Below, piece by piece: positions 1 to 8,059 of a stretch of DNA of 64,000 nucleotides (positions within the stretch are counted from its first letter, which is position 1; the number at the start of each line of letters is the position of its first letter). Source of the stretch: Pectobacterium aroidearum (GTDB taxonomy: Bacteria > Pseudomonadota > Gammaproteobacteria > Enterobacterales > Enterobacteriaceae); assembly GCF_041228105.1 (NCBI RefSeq), contig NZ_CP166097.1:682001-746000 (forward strand), given 5' to 3'. The notes below the pieces were generated by a model that did not search any database, was not told the DNA's origin, and saw only the letters and a program-made list of their open reading frames with translations. The position numbers and the translations under genes were made by a program.

Positions 1-8
1 AGAAGGAA

Positions 9-404
9 ATGAGTGATCGCGATACGCAGCACCGTGACGCACAGCTATTCCCCGTTCCGGTGGCAGCATCTACTGAAATCTTTGGCGGTCACATGATTGC
101 CGCTAATGCTGCTGGTTATGCCGTTCCTGCGACGGCCACGGCTGGACAGATCACCCTCGGCGTCAGTGACGGCTGGGTTGATAACAGTGCAGGGGCGAAC
201 GGCAGCGCTGACGCACTAGCTCGACGTGGCCGGGCGTGGCAGTTCGTCAACCATGCTGCCGATGCGGTAACGCAGGCTGACGTGGGTAAAGACTGTTTTG
301 TCGTTGACAGCCAGACCGTCGCCAAAACCAGCAACACCAATGCCCGCCCAGTCGCGGGAAAAGTTCAGGCGGTCGGCAGCGACGGCGTCTGGGTTCTGAT
401 TTAA
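9..404 (+). CDS. Mu-like small capsid (decoration-type) protein
   Basis: A 131-residue protein immediately upstream of the major head gene, with a good ribosome site (AGAAGGA at 1-7). It is rich in Ala, Gly, Thr and Val with short hydrophobic stretches and no membrane segment, as in small head proteins encoded between the protease/scaffold gene and gene T in Mu-like phages (Mu gp33 position). Its likely role is to bind or stabilise the capsid lattice. The assignment rests on position and general composition rather than on a diagnostic motif. The stop TAA overlaps the AAGGAG ribosome site of the next gene, so the two are translationally close. Confidence 0.65.
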   Translation: MSDRDTQHRDAQLFPVPVAASTEIFGGHMIAANAAGYAVPATATAGQITLGVSDGWVDNSAGANGSADALARRGRAWQFVNHAADAVTQADVGKDCFVVDSQTVAKTSNTNARPVAGKVQAVGSDGVWVLI

Positions 405-415
405 GGAGAAACACC

Positions 416-1324
416 GTGTTAGTGAATGTAAAAGTTGTTAAAGCGATTTTCGTTAACCTGAAAACCACCTTTCAGAATGCGTTTACCCAAACGCCGTCTG
501 ACTGGAAAAAGGTGGCGATGGTCGTGCCATCAACGGGTAAGGAAAACGATTATTCCTGGTTGTCGCGCTTTCCCAAAATGCGCGAATGGGTGGGCGACAA
601 GGTCATTAGATCGCTGGCCGCGTTTAATTACACCATCCGCAACAAGGACTGGGAAGCCACCGTCGAAGTTGATCGCAATGATATCGAAGACGATCAACTG
701 ATGGGCTACGCCATCCAGGCGCAATCGGCGGGCCAGTCTGCCGCAGAGCTGCCCGCCGACATTGTGTTTGCGCTGGTCAGCGATGGCTTTACCAACCTGT
801 GTTATGACGGTCAGCCGTTCTTCGATACTGACCACCCCGTCAAAGGGATGTCTGTGTCGAACAAAGGCACGAAAAGGCTCTCTACTGCCAGCCTGGCTGC
901 CGCACAGGCCAGTTATGGTGCAGCACGTAAAGCCCTGCGCAGCATGAAGGATGAGGAAGGCGCGTCGCTCAAAATTCTGCCCGGTCTGCTGGTTGTTCCG
1001 CCCGCGCTGGAGGATGAGGCCAACTACCTGATGACCGCCGACCGCTTCCCGGATAACACACCGAACCCGTACAAAGGCACGGCGGAAGTATTGGTCGTCC
1101 CCGAACTGAAAACCGATACCGAGTGGTTCCTGTTCGACACCAGTAAGCCAGTTAAGCCGATTATTTACCAGGAGCGCAAAAAGCCGGACTTCGTTGAACA
1201 GACGGACTACAACAACGACAACGTCTTTATGCGTAAGAAGTTCCGTTTTGGTGCAGAAGCCCGAGCAAATGGCGGCTACGCGTTCTGGCAGATGGCGTAT
1301 GGCTCAACAGGGGAGGCAGCATAA
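416..1324 (+). CDS. Mu-like major head subunit (gpT family)
   Basis: A 302-residue major capsid protein of the Mu gpT family, the subunit that forms the icosahedral head. Recognisable family stretches include WLSRFPKMREWVGDKVIRSL near residues 48-67, followed by a segment with YTIRNKDWEATVEVDR, and PFFDTDHPV near 140. The start is GTG at 416, seven bases after AAGGAG (403-408); a second GTG two codons later is possible. Length matches the family (about 300 residues). It is intact, and its stop overlaps the start of the next frame (TAATG at 1322-1326). In a normal Mu-like phage the next gene would be a gp35 homologue, and the first codons of one are indeed present. Confidence 0.9.
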   Translation: MLVNVKVVKAIFVNLKTTFQNAFTQTPSDWKKVAMVVPSTGKENDYSWLSRFPKMREWVGDKVIRSLAAFNYTIRNKDWEATVEVDRNDIEDDQLMGYAIQAQSAGQSAAELPADIVFALVSDGFTNLCYDGQPFFDTDHPVKGMSVSNKGTKRLSTASLAAAQASYGAARKALRSMKDEEGASLKILPGLLVVPPALEDEANYLMTADRFPDNTPNPYKGTAEVLVVPELKTDTEWFLFDTSKPVKPIIYQERKKPDFVEQTDYNNDNVFMRKKFRFGAEARANGGYAFWQMAYGSTGEAA

Positions 1325-2376
1325 TGCCAATTCAAATTACCGCCCGCAGCGAAGGATTCCGTCGCTGCGGCATGGCGCACAGCGCCAAATCCCAGACCTA
1401 CCCTGGCCGCATTGACAGCGTGCAGCGCTCGGTCGCCCGCAGCGGTGTTACGTTGTCGCTGTCTGGCCGTGACAGTGCCGCTATTCTGGTTGACTGTGCT
1501 GCGCCAATACTGACCGCGCGGCAAGTAGGACTGGAGGACGTTGTCGCGCAGATCGTGCGACCGCTCGGCATCACAAAAATCCGTATTGAGGCCGAGAGCG
1601 CCATACGCAGCGACAAAATTAGTGCAGAACCAGGCGAACGGGCGTGGGACATGCTGCTACGTGCGTGTGCCGGTCGCGGCCTGTGGCCGTGGTTCGCGCC
1701 GGACGGGACGTTAGTTATCGGTGGCCCGGATTACACAAAGCAGCCTGTCGCGTCGCTTATCATGCGCATGGACGGCAAAGGCAATAACGTGCTGTCGCTG
1801 TCTGATGCCAGTTCAATAGATAAATCGTTTTCCGAGCTGACGGTACTAGCGCAAAGTCATGCGCACTCATCAAGTAAAAAGGATTTGGCGATTATCGACG
1901 TCGATGATGACAGTAGCAGCGACAGCGATATTGAGCTGAGTACAGGCACCGCAGAAACGGGCCAGCACGGCATGAAAACGGTAGTTAAAGACCCTACTGT
2001 TAACTACTACAGGCCGCAGGTGCTGGTCGTTGGTGATGCAGACAATCAAGAGCAAATCAACTATCGCGCCCGTAAAGCGCTGTCTGATGCCCGTCTGTCC
2101 GGCTACAGCCTTACGGCCGTTGTTCACGGCCACAGAACATCAGACGGTGTGTTGTGGGAGCCGGGGCAACGTATTCACGTAATCAGCGAGTACCACGATA
2201 TCGATGCCGTTTTCTTTCTCATGGGGCGTGAGTTCAGTGGTGGACGTCCCGGCGGCACAACTACAACGCTTCGACTGAAAGAGGATGGTGTCTGGATACC
2301 CGATGCTTATCCGAAGAAGAAAAAACAGCGTAAGCGCAAGGGCAAAAAGGAGCTGCAAATTGTTGATGTGGGCTGA
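1324..2376 (+). CDS. Fusion of a gp35-like N-terminus to a Mu gp44 (P) baseplate protein
   Basis: A 350-residue chimera. Residues 1 to about 27 begin MPIQITARSEGFRRCGMAHS, typical of the small HI1506/Mu gp35-type protein encoded after gene T. From about residue 28 (base 1405) the protein becomes the Mu P (gp44) tail/baseplate hub protein, with DSVQRSVARSGVTLSLSGRD near 31-50, which in complete P proteins follows about 75-80 more residues. The C-terminus carries a basic KKKKQRKRKGKK tail. Translation starts at 1324 after GGGAGG. The simplest reading is a deletion joining gp35 to P in frame and removing all genes between. The hub lacks its N-terminal domain, so normal function is doubtful. Confidence 0.8.
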   Translation: MPIQITARSEGFRRCGMAHSAKSQTYPGRIDSVQRSVARSGVTLSLSGRDSAAILVDCAAPILTARQVGLEDVVAQIVRPLGITKIRIEAESAIRSDKISAEPGERAWDMLLRACAGRGLWPWFAPDGTLVIGGPDYTKQPVASLIMRMDGKGNNVLSLSDASSIDKSFSELTVLAQSHAHSSSKKDLAIIDVDDDSSSDSDIELSTGTAETGQHGMKTVVKDPTVNYYRPQVLVVGDADNQEQINYRARKALSDARLSGYSLTAVVHGHRTSDGVLWEPGQRIHVISEYHDIDAVFFLMGREFSGGRPGGTTTTLRLKEDGVWIPDAYPKKKKQRKRKGKKELQIVDVG

Positions 2377-3016
2377 TATTGAAAGACGTATTAACGGTGC
2401 GTTAAATCGAATTAGACTGGCGTTCAGAACCCGTTTAACGCGTGTGAATAGCGCTGGCCCGTTGCAAACGTTCCAGGCTAAAGGATTGGCCGGGGAATCA
2501 TTGCAGGATTGCGAACTGTTCCAGCACTACGGATTTACGTCAAACCCGTTGCCTGGTGCGGCAGCTATCGTGCTGCCGCTCGGTGGGCGAACGTCACACA
2601 GCATTGTGATAGCCACCGAGCACGCAACCTATCGCCTACAGTCGCTGACCCCCGGAGAAGTGGCGCTTTATACCGATGAAGGCGCTAAAATTGTGCTCAA
2701 GCGCGGGCGCTTGATAGAAACGGACTGTGACGAGTTCCGCGTCAACTGCAAACAATTTGTTGTCAATGCGGAAGAAAAGGCAGATTTTAATACCCCGATG
2801 GTCACGGCCAGCGAGCAGGTAACGGCTCAAAGCCAAATCACCGGCAACGGTGGCATGGCGATCAAAGGCGGTGCTGGTGCATCGTTTGAAGGTAACGTCA
2901 CGCAAACAAAAGGCGACTATCAGACCAGCGGGAATGTCACGGCGGGTAATATCGCTCTCAACGGCCACAAGCATCCTGGCGATTCCGGCGGTACGACTGG
3001 CCCCGCAATTCCATAA
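2366..3016 (+). CDS. Mu gp45-like baseplate assembly (spike) protein
   Basis: A 216-residue baseplate assembly protein V/gp45 homologue, the central spike of the contractile tail. It opens MWADIERRINGALNRIRLAF and has the OB-fold-like QTFQAKGLAGE region near residues 34-44. It ends with a glycine-rich segment containing NGHKHPGDSGGTTGPAIP, the His-x-His metal-binding tip motif usual in spike proteins. The ATG at 2366 overlaps the end of the preceding gene by 11 bases and has AAGGAG at 2347-2352. An upstream in-frame ATG at 2285 exists but would overlap the P gene much further. Confidence 0.85.
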   Translation: MWADIERRINGALNRIRLAFRTRLTRVNSAGPLQTFQAKGLAGESLQDCELFQHYGFTSNPLPGAAAIVLPLGGRTSHSIVIATEHATYRLQSLTPGEVALYTDEGAKIVLKRGRLIETDCDEFRVNCKQFVVNAEEKADFNTPMVTASEQVTAQSQITGNGGMAIKGGAGASFEGNVTQTKGDYQTSGNVTAGNIALNGHKHPGDSGGTTGPAIP

Positions 3017-3073
3017 CAACCCACTGAACCCCTTCCTCTTATTGATTGCCTCCCATGCTGCCATTCTGGCGGC

Positions 3074-3424
3074 ATGGATAATTTACTGAACCCAACTACC
3101 GGTGATTACACCGGCACGACGACAACGACATTAGCTAATGCCGTTTATCTGCGCCTGATGACGCCGTTAGGTGCGTACTGGGCTGACCCGTCGTTAGGTT
3201 CAAAGCTGCATCTATTGGCGCGTGAAAAAGACGTTGCGCGGGTACATAAGCTGGCGCAGCAGTATGCAGCCGAAGCATTGCAGCCGATTGTTGACGATGG
3301 CCGTGCATTGGCTGTTTCCGTTTCTGCGTCGGCAGATAATCCAGGTTGGGTCGTGTTGCAAATCGAGGTCACAACGGCCGCGCAGCAATCACAAACGTTT
3401 AGACATCCGGTGAGAGTCAGCTGA
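3074..3424 (+). CDS. Mu gp46-like baseplate protein (GPW/gp25 family)
   Basis: A 116-residue baseplate wedge protein of the GPW/gp25 family. Family features include the N-terminal stretch around LANAVYLRLMTPLGAYWADP (residues 20-39) and LGSKLHLL close behind it. Related proteins in T4 (gp25) and P2 (W) connect the baseplate to the sheath. The gene overlaps the following gp47 homologue by one base (TGATG at 3422-3426), as expected for coupled baseplate genes. It appears intact. Confidence 0.85.
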   Translation: MDNLLNPTTGDYTGTTTTTLANAVYLRLMTPLGAYWADPSLGSKLHLLAREKDVARVHKLAQQYAAEALQPIVDDGRALAVSVSASADNPGWVVLQIEVTTAAQQSQTFRHPVRVS

Positions 3425-4485
3425 TGCCGCATATCACCCCATCGTTCGATGAAACCCGCAGCCGTCTATTGCGCGACCTGCAAAACCTGCGGCCGGATGC
3501 CGATATTACCGCCGACAGTGATTTTTATGTCCGTGCATCGTCAGTGGCAAGTGCTGTCACCGGCATTTATCAGCACCAGGGTTGGATTGTTCGCCAGATT
3601 TTCCCCGACACGGCCGACACTGAATTTCTCGAAATGCACTGCCGGTTACGTGATATTTCACGTAAAGCGGCCACTACGGCCACAGGTGAAATTACGGCGA
3701 CCGGCGAAGTCGGCGCGGTCTGTCCAGTTGGTCAGATAATCAATCGCGGCAGCCTGTCATTCACAACGACTGCGGCTGGCACCGTGGGTGCAGACAGCAA
3801 AGCGATCATTCCTGTAATTTCATCCGCATCCGGCGCGGCGGGTAACACTACAGCGATTGCATCCGGGACGTTCTCCAGTGCGCCAGTTGGTTATGACAGC
3901 ACAGTGAGCATTGGTCTGATGGGGGGCGGAACGGACAAAGAGACTGACGCTGAAATACTGGCTCGTCTGCTTGAGTTGATCCGCCGCCCCCCGGCGGGCG
4001 GGAATAAGTACGATTACAAGCGCTGGGCGCTGAGTATCACCGGCGTTACGTCTGCATATGTCTATCCGCTCCGGCGTGGCCTCGGAACCGTTGATGTGGT
4101 TATCACTTCAGCGAACGGCCTGCCGAGCGACGAAATCATTAATGCGGTGCAGACGTACATTGATGATGTGCGCCCGGTCACAGCAAAAAACACGATGGTA
4201 ATCGGCCCAACCATCAAGAATATCGATATTGACGTGAAAGTCTCGCTGTCTGGCGTGTCACTGATTGAGGCGACGACGGCGATTAATACCGCGCTGACGG
4301 ACTATATCAATACGCTGGCACCCGGCGAGCCATTTATTCGTAGCCAGGCCGAAATGATTATTTCGCAATTATCCGGCGTGACTGACCGAAATATTATTTC
4401 CCCATCGGCAAATATTTATCCGGCAGCGGATGAAAATAAAGTTGAATGGCTGCGAATCGCCAATATAGCGGTGTCGCTGCTATGA
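3424..4485 (+). CDS. Mu gp47-like baseplate protein J
   Basis: A 353-residue baseplate protein of the J/gp47 family, the wedge component that holds tail-fibre attachment proteins. Family-like features are the N-terminal PSFDETRSRLLRDL, a central Gly/Ala/Thr-rich segment with GGGTDKETDAEILARLLELI (near 163-182) and RRPPAGGNKYDYKRWA shortly after. The length is normal for the family. Both junctions overlap by a few bases with gp46 and gp48 homologues, so the module is transcribed and translated as a unit. Confidence 0.9.
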   Translation: MPHITPSFDETRSRLLRDLQNLRPDADITADSDFYVRASSVASAVTGIYQHQGWIVRQIFPDTADTEFLEMHCRLRDISRKAATTATGEITATGEVGAVCPVGQIINRGSLSFTTTAAGTVGADSKAIIPVISSASGAAGNTTAIASGTFSSAPVGYDSTVSIGLMGGGTDKETDAEILARLLELIRRPPAGGNKYDYKRWALSITGVTSAYVYPLRRGLGTVDVVITSANGLPSDEIINAVQTYIDDVRPVTAKNTMVIGPTIKNIDIDVKVSLSGVSLIEATTAINTALTDYINTLAPGEPFIRSQAEMIISQLSGVTDRNIISPSANIYPAADENKVEWLRIANIAVSLL

Positions 4486-5054
4486 GTGAGTCAAAAACAT
4501 TACTCGGCCTGTTATTACCGCCAGTCTCATATGACGCGACACAGCCTGTTATTGCGGCAGAGCTGGAGGCGGAAGGTAATGCCCTTGATGCCGCCAAGCT
4601 GCTGGCTAATCGCGTCCTCGGCGGCATCACGCCTGTCGCCGCACAAAGCCTGCTGGCCGACTGGGAACGTGTCCTGGCTATCACGCCGCTTGCTGAGAGT
4701 AGCTATCAGCAGCGGCTCGGTAATGTGCTGATAAAGCTCGCAGAAACGGGCGGGCTGAGCATTCCGTACTTTACACGCCTTGCGGCTCGGCTCGGCTACA
4801 CGATAACGATTGATGAGCTACGGCCGTTTCGCACCGGTGTAAGCCGTTGTGGCGAACAAATCATGCATCACGACGTTCTCTGGGCATGGCGAGTCAACGT
4901 CACCGGCTCGCAGGTCAAAAAATACCATTTCAGGACGGGGTTATCTGCTGTAGGGGAGCGCCTGCTGTCATTTGGCGATACGGTTATTGAGTCGGTATTC
5001 AATGACCTGAAACCAGCCCACACATTTTGTTATTTCTCGTATCAGGAAAGCTGA
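4482..5054 (+). CDS. Mu gp48-like tail protein (DUF2313)
   Basis: A 190-residue DUF2313/YmfQ-type tail protein, which sits between baseplate J and the tail fibre in Mu-like and related phages. Recognisable features are the N-terminal LLGLLLPPVSYD and LLADWERVL near residue 65. A Cys-containing RCGEQIMH segment and a second GERLLSFGD segment follow in the C-terminal half. The ATG at 4482 overlaps the stop of the J gene (CTATGA), giving a more usual N-terminus than the ATG at 4446. It is intact. Confidence 0.85.
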   Translation: MSESKTLLGLLLPPVSYDATQPVIAAELEAEGNALDAAKLLANRVLGGITPVAAQSLLADWERVLAITPLAESSYQQRLGNVLIKLAETGGLSIPYFTRLAARLGYTITIDELRPFRTGVSRCGEQIMHHDVLWAWRVNVTGSQVKKYHFRTGLSAVGERLLSFGDTVIESVFNDLKPAHTFCYFSYQES

Positions 5055-5056
5055 TT

Positions 5057-6385
5057 ATGCAAAACCTAATGCCTCCGGTCGATACGCCCGATAAAGCGTT
5101 TCATGATGGCAATCCGTTAACGGGTGAATTGGGAACGATTGTCACTGCGAAATTTATGAATGATGTGCAAGCGGCAATCAGGAATTCACAGGCTGAGATT
5201 ATTTCTGTATTAGCCGATGCCGGTATTGCTATTGATCCGAATAAAACCGATCAGCTATTAACTGCATTAAAAGCGACGTTTGCAACAAACTCGAATATGA
5301 ATGGCCGTGTGCCATCGACCCGCACAGTGAACGGGAAAGCGTTATCTGCTGATATCACGTTGAATGCTGGTGATGTCGGGGCGTTATCCGCCGCAGGAAC
5401 CGCTGTTGCTGCGACTAAGTTAGCGACGGCAAGAAATATTAATGGCGTGCCGTTTGATGGCACGACAAACATTACGTTAAGTGCGGCGGGTGTAGGTGCA
5501 CTAGCAAGAAGTGAAAACGGCGCGGACATACAAGATAAAGCCGTCTTTGCTAGAAATGCACAGGTTCCTCACCTCGGTAACACGTGGATCGAGTTCGGCG
5601 GTAGCGCTGGAGCGTGGACAACATCACAATTCATTGGTTTTTTGGATGAGATGGGTGCATTTGATCACGGTTATTTTGTTTGTGCCGGGTCGTGGAGTTT
5701 TTCTGCAAACAAAAAGATTGCTGATACTAATTGCGGACATATCGAACTCGCTGGCGCAATTGTGGAAGTATTTGCTAGCAGGTTTAATCTCCGAACTGTG
5801 CGTGTGACAACAATGTCATCATCGAGCGATCCAAGCGCAGTACAGGGTCAGTTCGTTTATGTAGAGTCCATAACACCAGGATCGGGCGAGTGGCGGCGCG
5901 AGTTTAACACCAAAACGCTAACAGCGTCAGATATTGACGCACTACCCAAAAACGGAACGGCAGTGGCTGCATCTAAGTTGGCTACAGCTCGAACTATTAA
6001 CGGCGTGCCGTTTGATGGTACGGCAAATATCGAACTCACTCCACGGGTGTGGATGTCGAGTGAGTTCACCCCAGCATCTAACACGCCGATCATTGCAACT
6101 CACGGGCTAAGTGGCATCAATCCTCTAAACTGTCGCTGCGATGTTTTAGTTAAATGCGTGGAAGCGGATGGTGGTTACCAGCCAGGCGATTTCGCTATTA
6201 ACCCTGCGACGCTATACATGCAGAGCGATGTTGCTCACCCATACACTCTAATTCCGGCATTAAATAGCAGCACAATACAGGTGAATATGATGACACACCT
6301 GTCAGCATCATTGAAAACCAGTACGCTGGGGAATCAGTATTTCAACATGTCAAAATGGCGCGTCATTATTCGTATATTTTATTAA
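5057..6385 (+). CDS. Phage tail fibre protein
   Basis: A 442-residue tail fibre. The N-terminal part (about residues 1-80) has the conserved NPLTGELGTIV and DPNKTDQLLTAL stretches of Mu/P2-type fibres, which anchor to the baseplate. Phage tail repeats follow: TRTVNGKALSADITLNAGDV, then two close copies of GTAVAA(T/S)KLATAR with INGVPFDGT. The last 100 residues, from about RVWMSSEFTP, look like the receptor-binding tip. The start ATG at 5057 directly follows the upstream stop. The C-terminal region shows more A+T-rich codon use than the baseplate genes, common in exchanged fibre tips. Confidence 0.85.
   Translation: MQNLMPPVDTPDKAFHDGNPLTGELGTIVTAKFMNDVQAAIRNSQAEIISVLADAGIAIDPNKTDQLLTALKATFATNSNMNGRVPSTRTVNGKALSADITLNAGDVGALSAAGTAVAATKLATARNINGVPFDGTTNITLSAAGVGALARSENGADIQDKAVFARNAQVPHLGNTWIEFGGSAGAWTTSQFIGFLDEMGAFDHGYFVCAGSWSFSANKKIADTNCGHIELAGAIVEVFASRFNLRTVRVTTMSSSSDPSAVQGQFVYVESITPGSGEWRREFNTKTLTASDIDALPKNGTAVAASKLATARTINGVPFDGTANIELTPRVWMSSEFTPASNTPIIATHGLSGINPLNCRCDVLVKCVEADGGYQPGDFAINPATLYMQSDVAHPYTLIPALNSSTIQVNMMTHLSASLKTSTLGNQYFNMSKWRVIIRIFY
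5396..6031 (+). repeat. Two 78-bp repeats inside the tail fibre gene
   Basis: Bases 5396-5473 and 5954-6031 encode near-identical 26-residue units (GTAVAATKLATARNINGVPF and GTAVAASKLATARTINGVPF, each followed by DGT-NI). They share a perfect 17-base core, GGCGTGCCGTTTGATGG, at 5444-5460 and 6002-6018. They are separated by a non-repetitive segment of about 160 residues. Such repeats are typical crossover points for swapping fibre segments. Confidence 0.8.
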
Positions 6386-6699
6386 TGGGGCAAATAAAAG
6401 TGGACAATCAATACTGGAAGCATGCCGAAGGTTGGGTTTACATCGGCGACGAAATTGACGGCGCGACGCCTGCAACAGATAACGAAATCGCTCTACATCA
6501 CAAGCAGGCTGTCGCAACTGCGCGTGTTAGTGATCTGACCCGCGCAGCGAGTTTAAAGACTGCAACTGACGAGCAAAAGGCCGCATTAAAGGAATGGGAG
6601 GGGTACGCAGCCATGCTAAGCAGTGTTGATGTTAACGCTACTGATATCGACTGGCCGCCGATGCCGGGTAATGAATTGATCGCTACAGCCGATCAATAA
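6385..6699 (+). CDS. Tail fibre assembly protein
   Basis: A 104-residue chaperone of the tail fibre assembly family, needed for fibre trimerisation or attachment. The family pattern is seen in the acidic Trp/Tyr-rich start (WKHAEGWVYIGDEIDG), then a helical AALKEWEGYAAMLSSVDV segment, and IDWPPMP near the C-terminus. The ATG at 6385 overlaps the last base of the fibre stop codon (TAATG). It is the last gene of the prophage in this window and is followed by a strong terminator. Confidence 0.85.
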   Translation: MGQIKVDNQYWKHAEGWVYIGDEIDGATPATDNEIALHHKQAVATARVSDLTRAASLKTATDEQKAALKEWEGYAAMLSSVDVNATDIDWPPMPGNELIATADQ

Positions 6700-6744
6700 C
6701 GCATAATCGATCTGTATAAACGTTTATAAAATAGCCAGTCCAGA

Positions 6745-6780
6745 TGTCATTATGTTGTTGGTTTTAAAAATATAATGACA
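6745..6780. repeat. Perfect 9-bp inverted repeat near the prophage end
   Basis: TGTCATTAT at 6745-6753 is the exact inverse of ATAATGACA at 6772-6780, with an AT-rich 18-base loop. It lies between the fibre assembly gene and the terminator. It could be an operator or a weak hairpin; no further support. Confidence 0.4.
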
Positions 6781-6795
6781 TGCCGGGGAAAGCGA

Positions 6796-6827
6796 AGCCC
6801 ACCAGCCACAAACTGGTGGGCTTTTTA
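6796..6827 (+). terminator. Rho-independent terminator of the prophage late operon
   Basis: AGCCCACCAG (6796-6805) pairs with CTGGTGGGCT (6813-6822) across a short loop and is followed by TTTTTAT. Confidence 0.85.
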
Positions 6828-6846
6828 TTTCGCAAGTCGATTACTT

Positions 6847-6948
6847 CGATTCATTTTGCACAATGCCAAATCTCGGCGTTCGCTTACTGAGGCTTCATGC
6901 GAAATCATTTGCGATTCTGTGCAAAAAAACTCGGCGCGCTACACGATG
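6847..6948. other. Probable prophage right terminus (attR-like) inside a host gene
   Basis: Two related elements, CGATTCATTTTGCACA (6847-6862) and CGATTCTGTGCA (6912-6923), each lie upstream of a CTCGGCG. They resemble the spaced transposase-binding repeats at Mu ends. Read on the minus strand, the host diguanylate cyclase frame is normal up to base 6944 and then breaks at 6943, where the phage would end with CA, as Mu-family ends do. The host Asp codon keeps its first base (G). The 5-base target duplication would be CGATG (6944-6948); its partner must lie left of the window. Confidence 0.55.
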
Positions 6949-7670
6949 TCGATCAGAATAACGCTAACGGGGCGCTTGGTCAGATTGGCGATACTAAAAG
7001 CTTTATTGGCCGCCAGGAAGAACGCATCTCGCCGTAAATAGCCAGTGAGATCGTCATATCTGGCAATGATGGGCAATTCTATCAGGTATTTTTTCGCCAG
7101 AAGCGACAGCAAACTGCCTAAGATGGCAGAAAGTATTACAACGCTTAGAATGATCGTCGCGGAGCCAAGAGACGTCAGCGTATACAAAAACGAAGGTGGG
7201 GGTGTTTCGGACGTGGTTCTAATCCGAATACCCAATAATTCATCTGTGGGCGATAGCACCGGAAATATGATGGTAAGGGTGCCTTTGCCTGCATACTCAC
7301 CAATTGATGGCAGTTTATTCTGACAGATACGGATAATCGCCATATCATTAAATGTCAGGTCCGATGACGATAATCGATTAATACATTCGCTACGAACGTC
7401 GCGCGTATTAAATACCCATGTTCTCATCCGTGCAGAGACATAGGAGCCTGTTTTTCGAGTAATGTCAGCCTCTGTTACCTCTCCACCCGCATTATAGGAT
7501 TCATATGTCTTGATGGTGATGTCCAGATTTTGCCGTTCTACTTTCCATGCGTTTCTGCTTGCTTCATGAGTAAGAAAGATAGTGATAAAAAAGGAAATAA
7601 ATCCAAACAGGAAGAAGGCCGAGGTAGGGTGTGAAAATAGCTTTAATATCTTATATTTAAGGTCGTTCAT
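6939..7670 (-). pseudogene. Membrane diguanylate cyclase truncated by the prophage
   Basis: The 243-residue frame has a short cytoplasmic N-terminus, a membrane segment near residues 17-37, a periplasmic sensor region, and a second membrane segment near 165-192. The beginning of a GGDEF domain follows (RYDDLTGYLRRDAFF), then VSVILIDI. In complete cyclases the last stretch continues DxDxFK and on to the GG(D/E)EF active site. Here it ends in Val-stop contributed by phage DNA, so the metal- and GTP-binding core is missing. The product could at most be a membrane sensor fragment without cyclase activity. The ATG at 7670 has AAGGAAG upstream. The rest of the gene should lie beyond the left end of the prophage. 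Confidence 0.8.
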
Positions 7671-8059
7671 GGCGACTTCCTTGATAGGGCTTTTTTACTT
7701 ATTGTGATACTAAAGAAGTGCTTTAATTTTATCATATTATTCGATTTTACGTGATGTTCTGTCGTGGCGGATTTCATCCTTTTTCTCTTTAATCTATCGG
7801 CTTATTTCATTCGCTCTTAATGGGTAAGCGATTTTTTTTATACGTCTGCTATTTTTAAATTTTAACCGCGCGGCGGTATTACTAATCTAAGTGATTTTTT
7901 TGCTTTTTTGAGACGCCACTTAATAATTATTATCAAGTATCGTGATGAACATGGTGTGAAATAACAGATGTCGCGTGAATTTCCTCATGAGATCTAATTG
8001 TTTGTTAAAAGCCTTCAATATCCTGATAAAATTGGTGTTTTATTTAGACTGAGGTGCTT
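7671..8059. other. Gene-free, AT-rich intergenic region
   Basis: This stretch lies between the divergent cyclase remnant and mog. No ORF, hairpin with T-run or RNA gene could be supported. It must hold the promoters of both genes. TAAAAT at 8027-8032 is a weak candidate -10 for mog. Confidence 0.5.

Larger units (their letters stand above)
1..6943 (+). mobile_element. Right-hand part of a defective Mu-like prophage
   Basis: All genes from the left edge to about 6.7 kb run rightward and follow the Mu late-gene order: small capsid protein, major head protein T, P/gp44, gp45, gp46, gp47, gp48, tail fibre, fibre assembly. The expected genes between T and P (gp35 remainder, gp36-38, sheath L, tube M, gp41, tape measure gp42, N) are absent because of an in-frame fusion near base 1403. 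The right terminus is inferred at base 6943, where a terminal CA abuts a truncated host gene. The left end lies outside the window. As it stands the element could not build a contractile tail. Confidence 0.85.

Noticed and set aside
1..6699. Phage tail-derived particle (tailocin) or contractile injection system
   Set aside because: Baseplate and fibre genes are present but sheath and tube genes are missing and a head gene is retained, so a working contractile machine cannot be built from what is visible here.
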